From contig NZ_NPJZ01000002.1 in the NCBI RefSeq assembly GCF_002245895.1, forward strand, positions 1-64,000: 64,000 bases of DNA. Reading direction: 5' to 3'. Both the position numbers and the translations under genes were made by a program. The notes beneath the pieces are model-generated. The model did not search any database, was not told where the DNA came from, and was given only the letters and a program-made list of their open reading frames with translations. Below are positions 47,564 to 55,463 of this stretch, one piece after another; position 1 is the stretch's first letter, and each line of letters begins with the position of its first letter. Source of the stretch: Rhodococcus sp. OK302. Lineage in GTDB: Bacteria; Actinomycetota; Actinomycetes; Mycobacteriales; Mycobacteriaceae.

Positions 47564-47752
47564 TCATCTCAAATCCGTTCTCGCCCCACGGCCCGGGCGG
47601 CTCGCATTCCATTCGTCGATGGTCTTCGGCAGCCAGCCCCGCGTCTTCCCGATGAACGCGTCAGGCTCGGGCATCTTGTAATGACTGATCGCCGAGCGGT
47701 CCACTCCCAACCGCTCGGCAACCTCCGTGGTCGAGAGGTACCGCTCAGGCAC
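47564..47752 (-). CDS. Small helix-turn-helix protein (AlpA/excisionase-like)
   Basis: This encodes 62 residues from GTG 47752. Y-L-S-T-T-E-V-A-E-R-L-G-V-D-R-S-A-I is a MerR/AlpA-like helix-turn-helix at the N-terminus, followed by G-W-L-P-K-T-I-D-E-W, typical of phage and integrative-element excisionases or regulators. The start overlaps the stop of the upstream membrane-protein gene (GTGCCTGA). A piece of the same gene is left at 10732. Confidence 0.75.
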   Translation of the reverse strand: MPERYLSTTEVAERLGVDRSAISHYKMPEPDAFIGKTRGWLPKTIDEWNASRPGRGARTDLR

Positions 47753-47894
47753 AGTGCGTCCGCACTGACACTGCAGCGGTCCCGGCGGCAGCGACGCCCG
47801 CGAGTGCCCAGTACTGCCACGGCTGGTGCGTGATCGCGAGAGCTGCAGCGACGAGCGCGAAGATCGTCAGGCTGGTCTTGTCTTGTTTCGTCAT
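47745..47894 (-). CDS. 49-residue membrane protein
   Basis: ATG 47894 opens M-T-K-Q-D-K-T-S-L-T-I-F, then two hydrophobic helices separated by H-Q-P-W-Q-Y-W. The stop overlaps the start of the helix-turn-helix gene by 8 bases, strong evidence that both are real and co-translated. Small membrane proteins in this position are common in actinophage genomes. The function is unknown. Confidence 0.6.
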   Translation of the reverse strand: MTKQDKTSLTIFALVAAALAITHQPWQYWALAGVAAAGTAAVSVRTHCA

Positions 47895-47903
47895 CGTTCA
47901 GTC

Positions 47904-48089
47904 CTACACATGTCGGTGCGAGCATTCTGCCAGCACAGGGCGCTGCGCGACCGACCACTCAATGCACTTCGGTTCCCACGCCGACTCCATAATCACCTTC
48001 GTGATCGGATGGGCGCGGTTCGGCAGTGCGATGGAGGTGCGGATCCCCCACCGCCGGTCGCCAGGGTTCCTTAGTACGAGATGATGCAC
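47904..48089 (-). CDS. Hypothetical protein, 61 residues
   Basis: This reads from GTG 48089 to just before the 49-residue gene, so it may be the first gene of the same small operon. Content such as G-D-R-R-W-G-I-R-T-S-I-A-L-P looks protein-like, but I know no family. The start is uncertain; the gene could also be the tail of a truncated one. Confidence 0.4.
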   Translation of the reverse strand: MHHLVLRNPGDRRWGIRTSIALPNRAHPITKVIMESAWEPKCIEWSVAQRPVLAECSHRHV

Positions 48090-48241
48090 GTCTGTGACTG
48101 CGGACGACCGCAGGTGGCGGACACCGTCCCGAACCACAGACCCCGGCCATGCGCTGCGTTGACGGCCATGCGCGAAGGGAACATTATCGAGAAGTAACGC
48201 AATGATGCGTCGCCGGCGATTCTGCAGAATCGAAGTAACCC

Positions 48242-51200
48242 ATGGTCGAAGACGATCAACTCCACACGCATCGCGATCTGCTTCCATTCATCGTGGATGA
48301 GCTGGGAGCGGCGGGATTCGACGACGCGCGGGAGATTGGGCGCGGTGGTTTCGGTGTTGTCTACCGCTGCACCCAGCTCGGGCTTGACCGCACAGTGGCG
48401 GTGAAAGTACTTACCGCTGACTTGGACGAGGAGAACCGCGCACGTTTCTTCCGGGAACAGCGGGCGATGGGGCGCTTGACCGGCCACCCGAACATCGTGG
48501 GCGTTTTGGAAGTCGGTGTCACCGACACCGGGCGCCCCTACCTGGTGATGCCGTACCACTCGCAAGGATCCGTCGATGCCCGGATCCGCCGGCAGGGGCC
48601 GTTCTCCGTGGAGGAAGTGCTGAGGCTCGGAGTGAAGATGGCGGGCGCGCTCGAGACGGCGCACCGGGTCGGCATTCTGCATCGTGACGTCAAACCGGCA
48701 AACATTCTGCTTACCGACTACGGTGAACCGGCTCTGACAGATTTCGGGATCGCGCACATCACAGACGGTTTCAAGACTGCGACCGGAACAGTCACGGGTT
48801 CGCCGGCCTTCACCGCGCCGGAGGTGCTCGGTGGTGAGCCGCCGAGTCCGGCCTCAGATGTCTACGGGCTCGGGGCCACCCTGTTCAGCGCGCTCACCGG
48901 TCACGCGGCGTTCGAGCGCCGCAGCGGCGAGCAGGTTGTGGCCCAATTCTTGCGGATAACAGCGCAACAGGTGCCCGATTTGCGGGAGAACGGGTTTCCC
49001 GACGACGTGTGTGAGCTTGTTGAGAAGTCAATGTCCCGAGATCCACACAACCGACAGTCCGCGTCGGTGCTGGGGGAGGAACTTCGGCAGTTGCAGTTCA
49101 GTCACGGGTTGCAGGTCGATGAGATGGCACTGCGTACCGAACCGGAGGCCGAGCGACGGAATCCACCGCCGCCACTTGGATCGCGCACCCCCGCACCGCC
49201 GGCCGTTCGGAGTGCCGATAGAAATCTGCCGCTGGAGCTCACAAGCTTTGTCGGTCGTCGCACCGAGCTTTCCGAGGCGAAGAACCTGCTGTCGGCGTCC
49301 CGGCTGGTCACGTTGACCGGGATCGGCGGTGTCGGCAAAACACGTCTCGCACTGCAGGTTGCGGCAAAAGCGCAGAGGGACTTCGCCGACGGGGTGTGGC
49401 TGGTCGAGCTGGGCGAGCTGCACGAAGAGCCGCTTGTGGCGGCCGCGGTGGCGGCTACTCTCGGAGTGCGCAACCGGTCGTCGCGGCCGCTGCAGGACAT
49501 TGTGGTGGAGTTTCTGGCAACCCGGACGTTGTTGCTGGTCCTCGACAACTGTGAGCAGGTCGTCGATGCGGTAGCGGGATTAGTCGAAGCAATGCTGCGA
49601 GCGTGCCCACAGTTGAAAATCTTGACGACCACACGCGAGCCTCTCGGGATTGGCGGGGAATCAGTACTGCGGGTGTCTCCGTTGGCGGTCCCCGATCCTG
49701 ACCAAGAGCCGTCGCTCCGGGTGCTGCCCCGGTACGACGCGGTGACGCTGTTCGTCGAACGGGCCGCTGCCGCGGTGCCAGGTTTCGAACTGACCGAGGA
49801 GAACAGGGCCGTGGTCACTCGGATTTGCCAGCGGTTGGATGGGCTGCCATTGGCGATCGAGTTGGCGGCGGCGAGGTTGCGGGCGATGTCGCCCGAACAG
49901 ATCTTGGAGCGGCTCGACGATCGCTATGCGCTCCTGACCCGCGGTAGCCGTGACGCTCCGACGCGGCAGCAGACCTTGCGGTGGAGTATCGACTGGAGCT
50001 ACGACCTGTGTATTCCCGAAGAGCAGCAGCTGTGGGGCAGGTTGTCGGTGTTCGCGGGAAGTTTCGAACTCGATGCGGCGGAGGAGGTCTGCGGCAGCGC
50101 CGCGGCACTGGAGGGGCTGCTGGACTCGCTGAGCTCGCTGGTGGACAAGTCGATCCTGATCCGGGAGGAGTTTGACACCGCGGTCCGCTTCCGGTTGCTC
50201 GAGACGCTTCGCGACTACGGCCGGGAGAAAATCCAGCAGGCCGGTGAGTACGAGGTGCTCCGCGGCCGGCACCGGGACTGGTACCGGCAGTTGGCGCTCG
50301 ACGCGGAAGCCGGATGGATCAGCCCGAGGCAACTCGAGTGGATTGATCGCCTCGAGCGAGAACTGCCGAATATGCGGGAAGCGCTGGAGTATTGCTTCAC
50401 CGACAATGCCGCGGGAGTCGAGGCCGGCCTGCAGATGGCTACCGCGCTGTATCACTTCTCTCTGACCCGCGGTCGGTACAGCGAGGGTCGGCATTGGCTC
50501 GACAGTTTCCTCGCCCGCGACGCCGGAAAGCCGACATCGGGACGCATTCGAGCGATCTACGCGGACAGTCTGCTGGCCGCAATGCAGGGCGACATGCTGG
50601 CAGCGACTGCACTGATGGAGGAGGGGCGCGCGCTTGGCGCTCAGCTCACCGACCCCCTTGTCCACGCCCTCCTCGACCATGCCGACGGGGCGCTGGCGCT
50701 GTTCCGCGATGATCTTCCTCGCGCCGTCTCCCACTTGGAGAACGCGCTTGAGGTGTTCGACGTCGTCGGTGACCTGACACTTCAGGTGGGCGTACTGCAG
50801 ATCCTCGGGTTGGTGTACGAACTGCGCGGCGAATCGCAGCGGTCGATTGGCTGTTGTGAAAAGGTGCTCGCGATCACCGAATCTCACGGGGAATTTGTGT
50901 ATCACTCGTACACGCTGTGGGCCATGGGTGTCACGGTATGGCGACAGGGTGACCACGGTAGAGCCGTTGGGCTACTCGGGCAGGCGCTGCTGCTCACCGC
51001 ACAGGTGAACGATCCGTTGACCTGCGCGGCGTGCCTGGAGGTGTTGGCGTGGATTGCTGCCGGGGAACGGAATCCGCAGCGCGCCGCCGTGCTGATGGGA
51101 ACTGCCGAGGAGCTGGGGCACTCCGTTGGCAGCAGCATCACCATCGTGTTTCCCACCCTGGCGCCCTACCACGAGGAATACGAGAGGACGATGCGGCGCG

Positions 51201-51523
51201 CACTCGGTGAGTCGGCATTCGGGACAGCTCGCAGGCAGGGGCGACTCATGGGTATGGATGGGGCAGTCGCGTACGCGCTGGGCCGGCAACCGCCGGAAGC
51301 GACGCGCACTGCCGGGCCGTCGGTGGACTTGACCAAGCGTGAGCGTCAGGTCGCCGATCTCGTCGCCGAGGGCCTCACCAACAAACAGATCGCCACCACA
51401 TTGGTGATCTCGCCACGTACCGCGCAGGGCCATGTGGAGCACATCCTCAACAAACTTGGTTTCACTTCGCGCGCGCAGATCGCTGCGTGGGTGGTCGAGC
51501 AGTCCCGGAACGGGCGGGCCTGA
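48242..51523 (+). CDS. PknK-like Ser/Thr kinase fused to a STAND ATPase and a LuxR DNA-binding domain
   Basis: This encodes 1093 residues. At ~25-285 lies a complete Hanks-type kinase: glycine loop G-R-G-G-F-G (33-38), Lys55, H-R-D-V-K-P-A-N with Asp149, D-F-G at 167. At ~330-640 lies a STAND NTPase: P-loop G-I-G-G-V-G-K-T (360-368) and Walker B L-L-L-V-L-D-N. At ~650-1000 there are TPR-like helices, and at ~1025-1090 a LuxR-type helix-turn-helix (L-T-K-R-E-R-Q-V-A-D-L-V). The kinase-ATPase order is that of mycobacterial PknK. The protein could couple kinase signalling, ligand sensing by oligomerisation and transcription in one chain. It has no membrane segment and stands alone. Confidence 0.9.
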   Translation: MVEDDQLHTHRDLLPFIVDELGAAGFDDAREIGRGGFGVVYRCTQLGLDRTVAVKVLTADLDEENRARFFREQRAMGRLTGHPNIVGVLEVGVTDTGRPYLVMPYHSQGSVDARIRRQGPFSVEEVLRLGVKMAGALETAHRVGILHRDVKPANILLTDYGEPALTDFGIAHITDGFKTATGTVTGSPAFTAPEVLGGEPPSPASDVYGLGATLFSALTGHAAFERRSGEQVVAQFLRITAQQVPDLRENGFPDDVCELVEKSMSRDPHNRQSASVLGEELRQLQFSHGLQVDEMALRTEPEAERRNPPPPLGSRTPAPPAVRSADRNLPLELTSFVGRRTELSEAKNLLSASRLVTLTGIGGVGKTRLALQVAAKAQRDFADGVWLVELGELHEEPLVAAAVAATLGVRNRSSRPLQDIVVEFLATRTLLLVLDNCEQVVDAVAGLVEAMLRACPQLKILTTTREPLGIGGESVLRVSPLAVPDPDQEPSLRVLPRYDAVTLFVERAAAAVPGFELTEENRAVVTRICQRLDGLPLAIELAAARLRAMSPEQILERLDDRYALLTRGSRDAPTRQQTLRWSIDWSYDLCIPEEQQLWGRLSVFAGSFELDAAEEVCGSAAALEGLLDSLSSLVDKSILIREEFDTAVRFRLLETLRDYGREKIQQAGEYEVLRGRHRDWYRQLALDAEAGWISPRQLEWIDRLERELPNMREALEYCFTDNAAGVEAGLQMATALYHFSLTRGRYSEGRHWLDSFLARDAGKPTSGRIRAIYADSLLAAMQGDMLAATALMEEGRALGAQLTDPLVHALLDHADGALALFRDDLPRAVSHLENALEVFDVVGDLTLQVGVLQILGLVYELRGESQRSIGCCEKVLAITESHGEFVYHSYTLWAMGVTVWRQGDHGRAVGLLGQALLLTAQVNDPLTCAACLEVLAWIAAGERNPQRAAVLMGTAEELGHSVGSSITIVFPTLAPYHEEYERTMRRALGESAFGTARRQGRLMGMDGAVAYALGRQPPEATRTAGPSVDLTKRERQVADLVAEGLTNKQIATTLVISPRTAQGHVEHILNKLGFTSRAQIAAWVVEQSRNGRA

Positions 51524-51654
51524 GTACGCGCCCGTACTGCCCGATTCGTAGGTGGCCACTTTTGTCCTTCGGTGGGAGGCGATCCCGGCACTGTCGTGGG
51601 TGTTGACACGCCTGGCCCAGGCGGAGCGGCTCCAGCCGGTCTGCTCGGGCCAGC

Positions 51655-52110
51655 GCCTATGCCAAGGTTCAGGCGCATGTTTCGGACTTCGCCGGGCTGG
51701 TGGCCGACCTGGCCAACAGGCTCGCCGACCATCTCCGCCGGCTGACGATCGAGATCGACGAACTCGCCGCCGAGATCACCTCGCGGGCCACCGTCCTGGC
51801 ACCGTCCTTGCTTGCGATCCCGGGCTGCGGCGCTTTGACCGCGGCGAAGATCCTCGGCGAGACCGCGCAGGTCAGTCGATTCCACTCCAAGGATGCGTTC
51901 GCCCGACACAACGCCGGCCGCACCGTTACCTGTGTGGTCGTCGAATCATGCGCGACATCGTCTCTCGCGCACAGGGAACCGTCAAATCAATGCCGGTATT
52001 CATCGGATCGCTCTGACTCACGCGCGGTGCCATGCGCCCGCGCGCGAATTGATCGACCGACGCCGGAAGGACGGTGATGGAGGCACGGAAGCACTCCGGG
52101 TTCTCATTGA
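51655..52110 (+). pseudogene. IS110-family transposase, C-terminal remnant
   Basis: Pieces in two frames give a coiled coil (I-E-I-D-E-L-A-A-E-I), then L-A-I-P-G-C-G-A-L-T-A-A-K-I-L-G, then S-R-T-G-N-R-Q-I-N-A-G-I-H-R-I-A-L, the C-terminal domain of an IS110 transposase of yet another subgroup. The N-terminal DEDD domain and a clean end are missing. Confidence 0.8.
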
Positions 52111-52211
52111 AATGAGTATGGGAAATGCGAGCCATGTTGGCTCGTCCCTCGTCGGGAACGACGAGGGACGGCCGCGAGTATCGACCGCCACCGCATCGTC
52201 ATCGAGATCGG

Positions 52212-52409
52212 TTACGCCATGTCGGGCAGTTCGTCGGCCCGCACTCGCGACGCCCGTAGAAGCAGAAGACCAGCGGCAACGACGATCAGCATCAAAACCG
52301 CCGCACCGGCAACGGGAAATCCGGTGAAGGCCAAACTACCGGCACCGCCCATCACGGCCACCCCGCCACCAACAGCGGGTCCCCCGCCAACACCGAGCCC
52401 TGTGTACAT
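52212..52409 (-). CDS. Tiny LAFTG-motif protein (sortase-type anchor)
   Basis: This encodes 65 residues from ATG 52409 with AAGGA 7 bases before it. A glycine-rich head leads to L-A-F-T-G, then a hydrophobic helix (V-A-G-A-A-V-L-M-L-I-V-V-A-A-G-L-L-L-L) and basic residues. This is the layout of a C-terminal cell-wall sorting signal; LAxTG is the class E sortase version in actinobacteria. No separate signal peptide is present, so the head must be exported via the membrane helix or not at all. No sortase gene is nearby. Confidence 0.6.
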   Translation of the reverse strand: MYTGLGVGGGPAVGGGVAVMGGAGSLAFTGFPVAGAAVLMLIVVAAGLLLLRASRVRADELPDMA

Positions 52410-53244
52410 ACGACATCCTTGGGCCGGTGAGGCCGACCCCCAGTTCTTACTCGACAGTAGCCTTTCAGACCGTACGGTCGAATTGCCGGAGGATTGCCGT
52501 GACGTCGATCACCAAGTCTCACTGCCAAAAGCGACAGGTTCGGCTTGGCGGTGCGTGCCGGTCGATCGAAGGCCGTCAAACACGTAGTCCACGTGACGTT
52601 TCGGCACTACATGCCTCGCGGTGGACGGGTAACCGTTCCGCCTGCCAATAGCTCCGGGCGTCAGAAAAGTTGTTCGGCCAGGACAACTCCTAGCACTAAA
52701 GTCGGAACTCTGAGCAAACCGCTTCGGCAGTCTCCACAACCGGAATACGCTGAGAAGATTCGGCGTCAAACTCACCCCGGTACGTCCGCGTCCAGCGTTT
52801 CGGGGAATGCATGGCCGGATAGCGAGATTCACCCTTGTCTCGCCGTGACCCGACCAGCGCCGCGCGCAACGTGCCAAAAAAATGCGCGAAAGACATGCCC
52901 AATATTTCCGAGAGCCACACTGCCGGATCACCTACCGGCCGGCATCGGGCAGCGTCACTAATTCTTCGTCGACACGATCACTCATACAGGCAGTAGCTGC
53001 GACCGCGTGCCGTCAGCGGTCGGAGCGGGCGGTGTGGCGGGCCCCAATTTCCCTGTTGGTGCCTGCCACACCACTCCCCGCGCCTCAGCGGGAGCGCTGA
53101 ACGTGCGAGTGTGCCTGTGACCATACCGGCGTCACACCCTCAGCGGGCCGATGCAGAGCACCGGACGAGGTCAAGGATATCCTCAGCCCCCGACCAGGCA
53201 GCATTCAGACCAGGGGGCTTTCACCCGAAAACCTATGCCACCCT
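52410..53244. other. 835-base stretch without a supported gene
   Basis: Open frames exist on both strands, but none has recognisable content, a good ribosome site or consistent codon use. GGTGTGGC and GCCACACC near 53034-53075 form a short inverted repeat. I see nothing else. Confidence 0.4.
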
Positions 53245-53742
53245 TCACGGTTCGGTAGGTTCGGCAGCGAGCACCTGTCCGCGGATGACGCGGTAGCGGC
53301 TCAGCAGATCGGTCATCGCCTCATCGGGGTGCGCCAGCTCCGGCAGGTCACAGCCTTCCCGCAGTAGCTCGTCGATGAATCCGATCTGTTGACGGCATTG
53401 ACGCAACGCGGTTGCGGTCACAGGCTTTTCGCCAAGCCTGCGGGTGAGGTAGTCGATGCGTTCGCCGAGACTGTGTCCAGGATTTCCGATTCCGCTGCCG
53501 CCGCGGCGTGTCGAGATCATGTCGATCCAGTCGGCGAGTTCGCCCCGCGCTGCCTCGTTCTCCACCGCCACCTGTAGGGACGTGTCGACAGCGAGCGTGG
53601 AGGTGATGTCAGCGCACGGGTGACCGTGGCGGGCAAAGATGTCGACAAGCTGACGGTTGGCGAGCTCGTCGCGGCGACTCCACCACCATGATCCGCGGAG
53701 GAAGACGGCCACAGATGGCGGCATGCGCGCTGTGTCGGTCAT
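53245..53742 (-). CDS. Hypothetical protein, 165 residues
   Basis: A soluble, mixed-charge protein from ATG 53742, preceded by GAAAGGT. It begins with V-A-V-F-L-R-G-S-W-W-W-S-R-R and has a helical C-terminal half (C-R-Q-Q-I-G-F-I-D-E-L-L-R). Codon use fits a real gene. I know no family, and no neighbour suggests a role. Confidence 0.6.
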   Translation of the reverse strand: MTDTARMPPSVAVFLRGSWWWSRRDELANRQLVDIFARHGHPCADITSTLAVDTSLQVAVENEAARGELADWIDMISTRRGGSGIGNPGHSLGERIDYLTRRLGEKPVTATALRQCRQQIGFIDELLREGCDLPELAHPDEAMTDLLSRYRVIRGQVLAAEPTEP

Positions 53743-54002
53743 GTGAACCTTTCGGCGGCGAGATCATGGCGGGGTGCGGGTTTCACGGTTTCCCCTGGAT
53801 TCGAGCGTAACGCAGCTCGACGATCGGCCACGTTGCGCCGACGGTCCCAAAATCGGGGCGCCGTCCGAGAGTCGGTGGCGTTCGGTTGGTCGGGATACGG
53901 GACGATCGGAAGGGCACATCCAACCCCAAATTTTCGCGTTTCGGAAGCCGCTGGACATCTTTTCGGTGCCGGCGGCTTCTTTCGTATGCGGGGAAGGGTC
54001 GG

Positions 54003-54345
54003 TCAGTGACGGCCGGGGAGGTCTACTTCGTCGATTGTCTTATCTGTGCGAATACCTCTAAACGAGGGATGTCGGAGCGCGCCGCCGGTGAACTCCCTGT
54101 ACTCCACATCGCACACCAAAAGCGGTTCAGCCCAACGTGATTCGTTCGCGATTGCTCGCGGCGGAGCGATCGAGAACGGACTGGTGGGCCGCTCGATTTC
54201 GAGGAGCTGGTCGCGCAATTCACGGCGCTGCCTCGAAGAAAATCCGGTGCCGACGTTGCCTATGTAAATCAAATTGCCGGTGTCGTCGTGGGCACCGAGG
54301 ATCAGCGACCCGATGCCGCCGACCGCGCCGCCCGCGCCCTCTACT
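54003..54345 (-). pseudogene. C-terminal fragment of an ATP-dependent DNA ligase (LigC/LigD type)
   Basis: About 114 residues remain: G-S-L-I-L-G-A-H-D-D-T-G, then Y-I-G-N-V-G-T-G-F-S and the tail V-E-Y-R-E-F-T-G-G-A-L-R-H-P-S-F-R-G. This is the end of the OB domain of NHEJ-type ligases. The adenylation domain is lost; homology stops near 54345, at the 30-bp repeat shared with 34361. Confidence 0.82.
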
Positions 54346-54373
54346 GATAAGTCGACATATCAGAACTTGTCGA
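54344..54373 (+). repeat. 30-bp repeat, copy 2 (first copy at 34361)
   Basis: CTGATAAGTCGACATATCAG continues to 54373 and matches 34361-34390 at 26 of 30 positions. It marks the break point of the DNA ligase gene. Confidence 0.55.
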
Positions 54374-54438
54374 ATAACTCGGCCGCGGTTTGCGACGGCA
54401 CTACAAGGGGATTCGGCGCCAACGACACGAATGCGCAA

Positions 54439-54462
54439 CCCAGGGGTCCGCGACCCCCTGGG
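54439..54462 (-). terminator. Hairpin after the 33-residue membrane peptide gene
   Basis: CCCAGGGG (54439-54446) pairs with CCCCTGGG (54455-54462) across an 8-base loop, 11 bases beyond the peptide stop on the minus strand. Confidence 0.55.
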
Positions 54463-54472
54463 GGCATCGATG

Positions 54473-54574
54473 TCACCTGTGTTCGTCAGTAACCAACCGG
54501 AAGACAACGTATGCCGTGAACCAAAGCGTCACGATACATGCAAGAACGAACAGCACCTCGAAGAAAACGACCAT
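54473..54574 (-). CDS. 33-residue single-pass membrane peptide
   Basis: This reads from ATG 54574, with a perfect AAGGAG 7 bases upstream, to TGA at 54473-54475. It encodes M-V-V-F-F-E-V-L-F-V-L-A, a continuous hydrophobic helix to about residue 26, and a charged tail R-L-V-T-D-E-H-R. A terminator hairpin follows. Divergent from the TetR-type regulator across a long palindrome, so it is probably its repressed target. The strong start, operator and terminator make it a real small protein in my view, although it is too short for routine gene calling. Roles of such peptides include modulating a membrane enzyme or pump. Confidence 0.65.
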   Translation of the reverse strand: MVVFFEVLFVLACIVTLWFTAYVVFRLVTDEHR

Positions 54575-54608
54575 GTCCAACTCCTTCTCCATTCGAAAAT
54601 TCACCTAT

Positions 54609-54643
54609 CGAAAATATAGCAACAATGAGTTGCAATATTTTCG
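54609..54643. promoter_or_regulatory. 15-bp inverted repeat, probable TetR operator
   Basis: CGAAAATATAGCAAC (54609-54623) and GTTGCAATATTTTCG (54629-54643) are reverse complements at 14 of 15 positions around a 5-base centre. The site lies 28 bases before the TetR-type gene and 34 bases before the divergent peptide gene. It is A/T-rich in a GC-rich surrounding, so it also overlaps the likely promoters. Confidence 0.75.
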
Positions 54644-54671
54644 CGGCCTGCGACTTGGCACAATGTGAGAC

Positions 54672-55223
54672 ATGAAGCAACGAGGTGTCGCCGTACGTGT
54701 GGCCGTTATCAACGCTGCGGTCCGTCAGGTTGCGGCACTCGGACCCGAGTCGGTGACGATCGCAGCTATTGCTGCCGACGCCGATGTGCACCCGACCTCG
54801 ATCTACCGTCGATGGAAAACCGTCGACGCCGTGATCATCGACGCTCTCAACGAGTTCACGGCGTCGGGATTGACCATTCCCGACACCGGCTCGATTCGCG
54901 GCGACCTACTCGAATTCGCGACACACCTCCAAGATTGGCTGGCAACCCCCCTGGGGCTTGCATTGTCCCGAACAGGCGTCATGCCAACCAATGACGAACA
55001 AGTCCTGGCATCGAGAAAAACGTTCTGGCGCACAAGGTTCGATGCCGCCGGAAAAATGATCCAACGAGGAATTGATCGGGGTGAGATCGCGCAGGACACC
55101 GACGCCGACACCGTCCTCGCAGCCTTGGTCTCCCCGGTCCGCCTCGCCGCAATTTCACAGCACACCGAACCGCCCGTCGATATCGAAAAGCTCGTCGACC
55201 TCGTGATCGGCTTGCGGTCCTGA
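54672..55223 (+). CDS. TetR/AcrR-family transcriptional regulator
   Basis: This encodes 183 residues. The N-terminal helix-turn-helix reads V-T-I-A-A-I-A-A-D-A-D-V-H-P-T-S-I-Y-R-R-W, typical of TetR proteins. The C-terminal part is an all-helical ligand domain ending R-L-A-A-I-S-Q-H. It likely binds the palindrome at 54609 as a dimer, repressing itself and the divergent 33-residue membrane peptide. The FAD oxidoreductase at 55464 points back towards it and is not obviously in the same unit. Confidence 0.88.
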   Translation: MKQRGVAVRVAVINAAVRQVAALGPESVTIAAIAADADVHPTSIYRRWKTVDAVIIDALNEFTASGLTIPDTGSIRGDLLEFATHLQDWLATPLGLALSRTGVMPTNDEQVLASRKTFWRTRFDAAGKMIQRGIDRGEIAQDTDADTVLAALVSPVRLAAISQHTEPPVDIEKLVDLVIGLRS

Positions 55224-55463
55224 CAGCGTTGCGGTCGCCCGGACTCGATCGAGAACCGGCGTTGAGATCGACAAGTGAAAGCCGCGATTCACGTACACCT
55301 ACTCGCGCGGACCATCATCCTCGACACAGCGACGCACCGCACTCTTCAGATGGTCCCGGCCGCTGAACCGAATTCGGCGCTTGGTGAAATTCTCACGGCG
55401 TGAGGGTCGAGTGTGATGTTCCGACCGGGCGAAGTTCCGATTCGGGGACGAATCGGGCATTGT

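Noticed and set aside
47541..47610. tRNA-like 3' end (GGTTCGAATC) on the minus strand
   Set aside because: The T-stem does not pair properly and no acceptor or anticodon arm can be built; it lies inside the end of the helix-turn-helix gene region.
52509..52961. Overlapping frames of ~140 codons on both strands
   Set aside because: No ribosome site, no motif, and composition typical of random high-GC frames.
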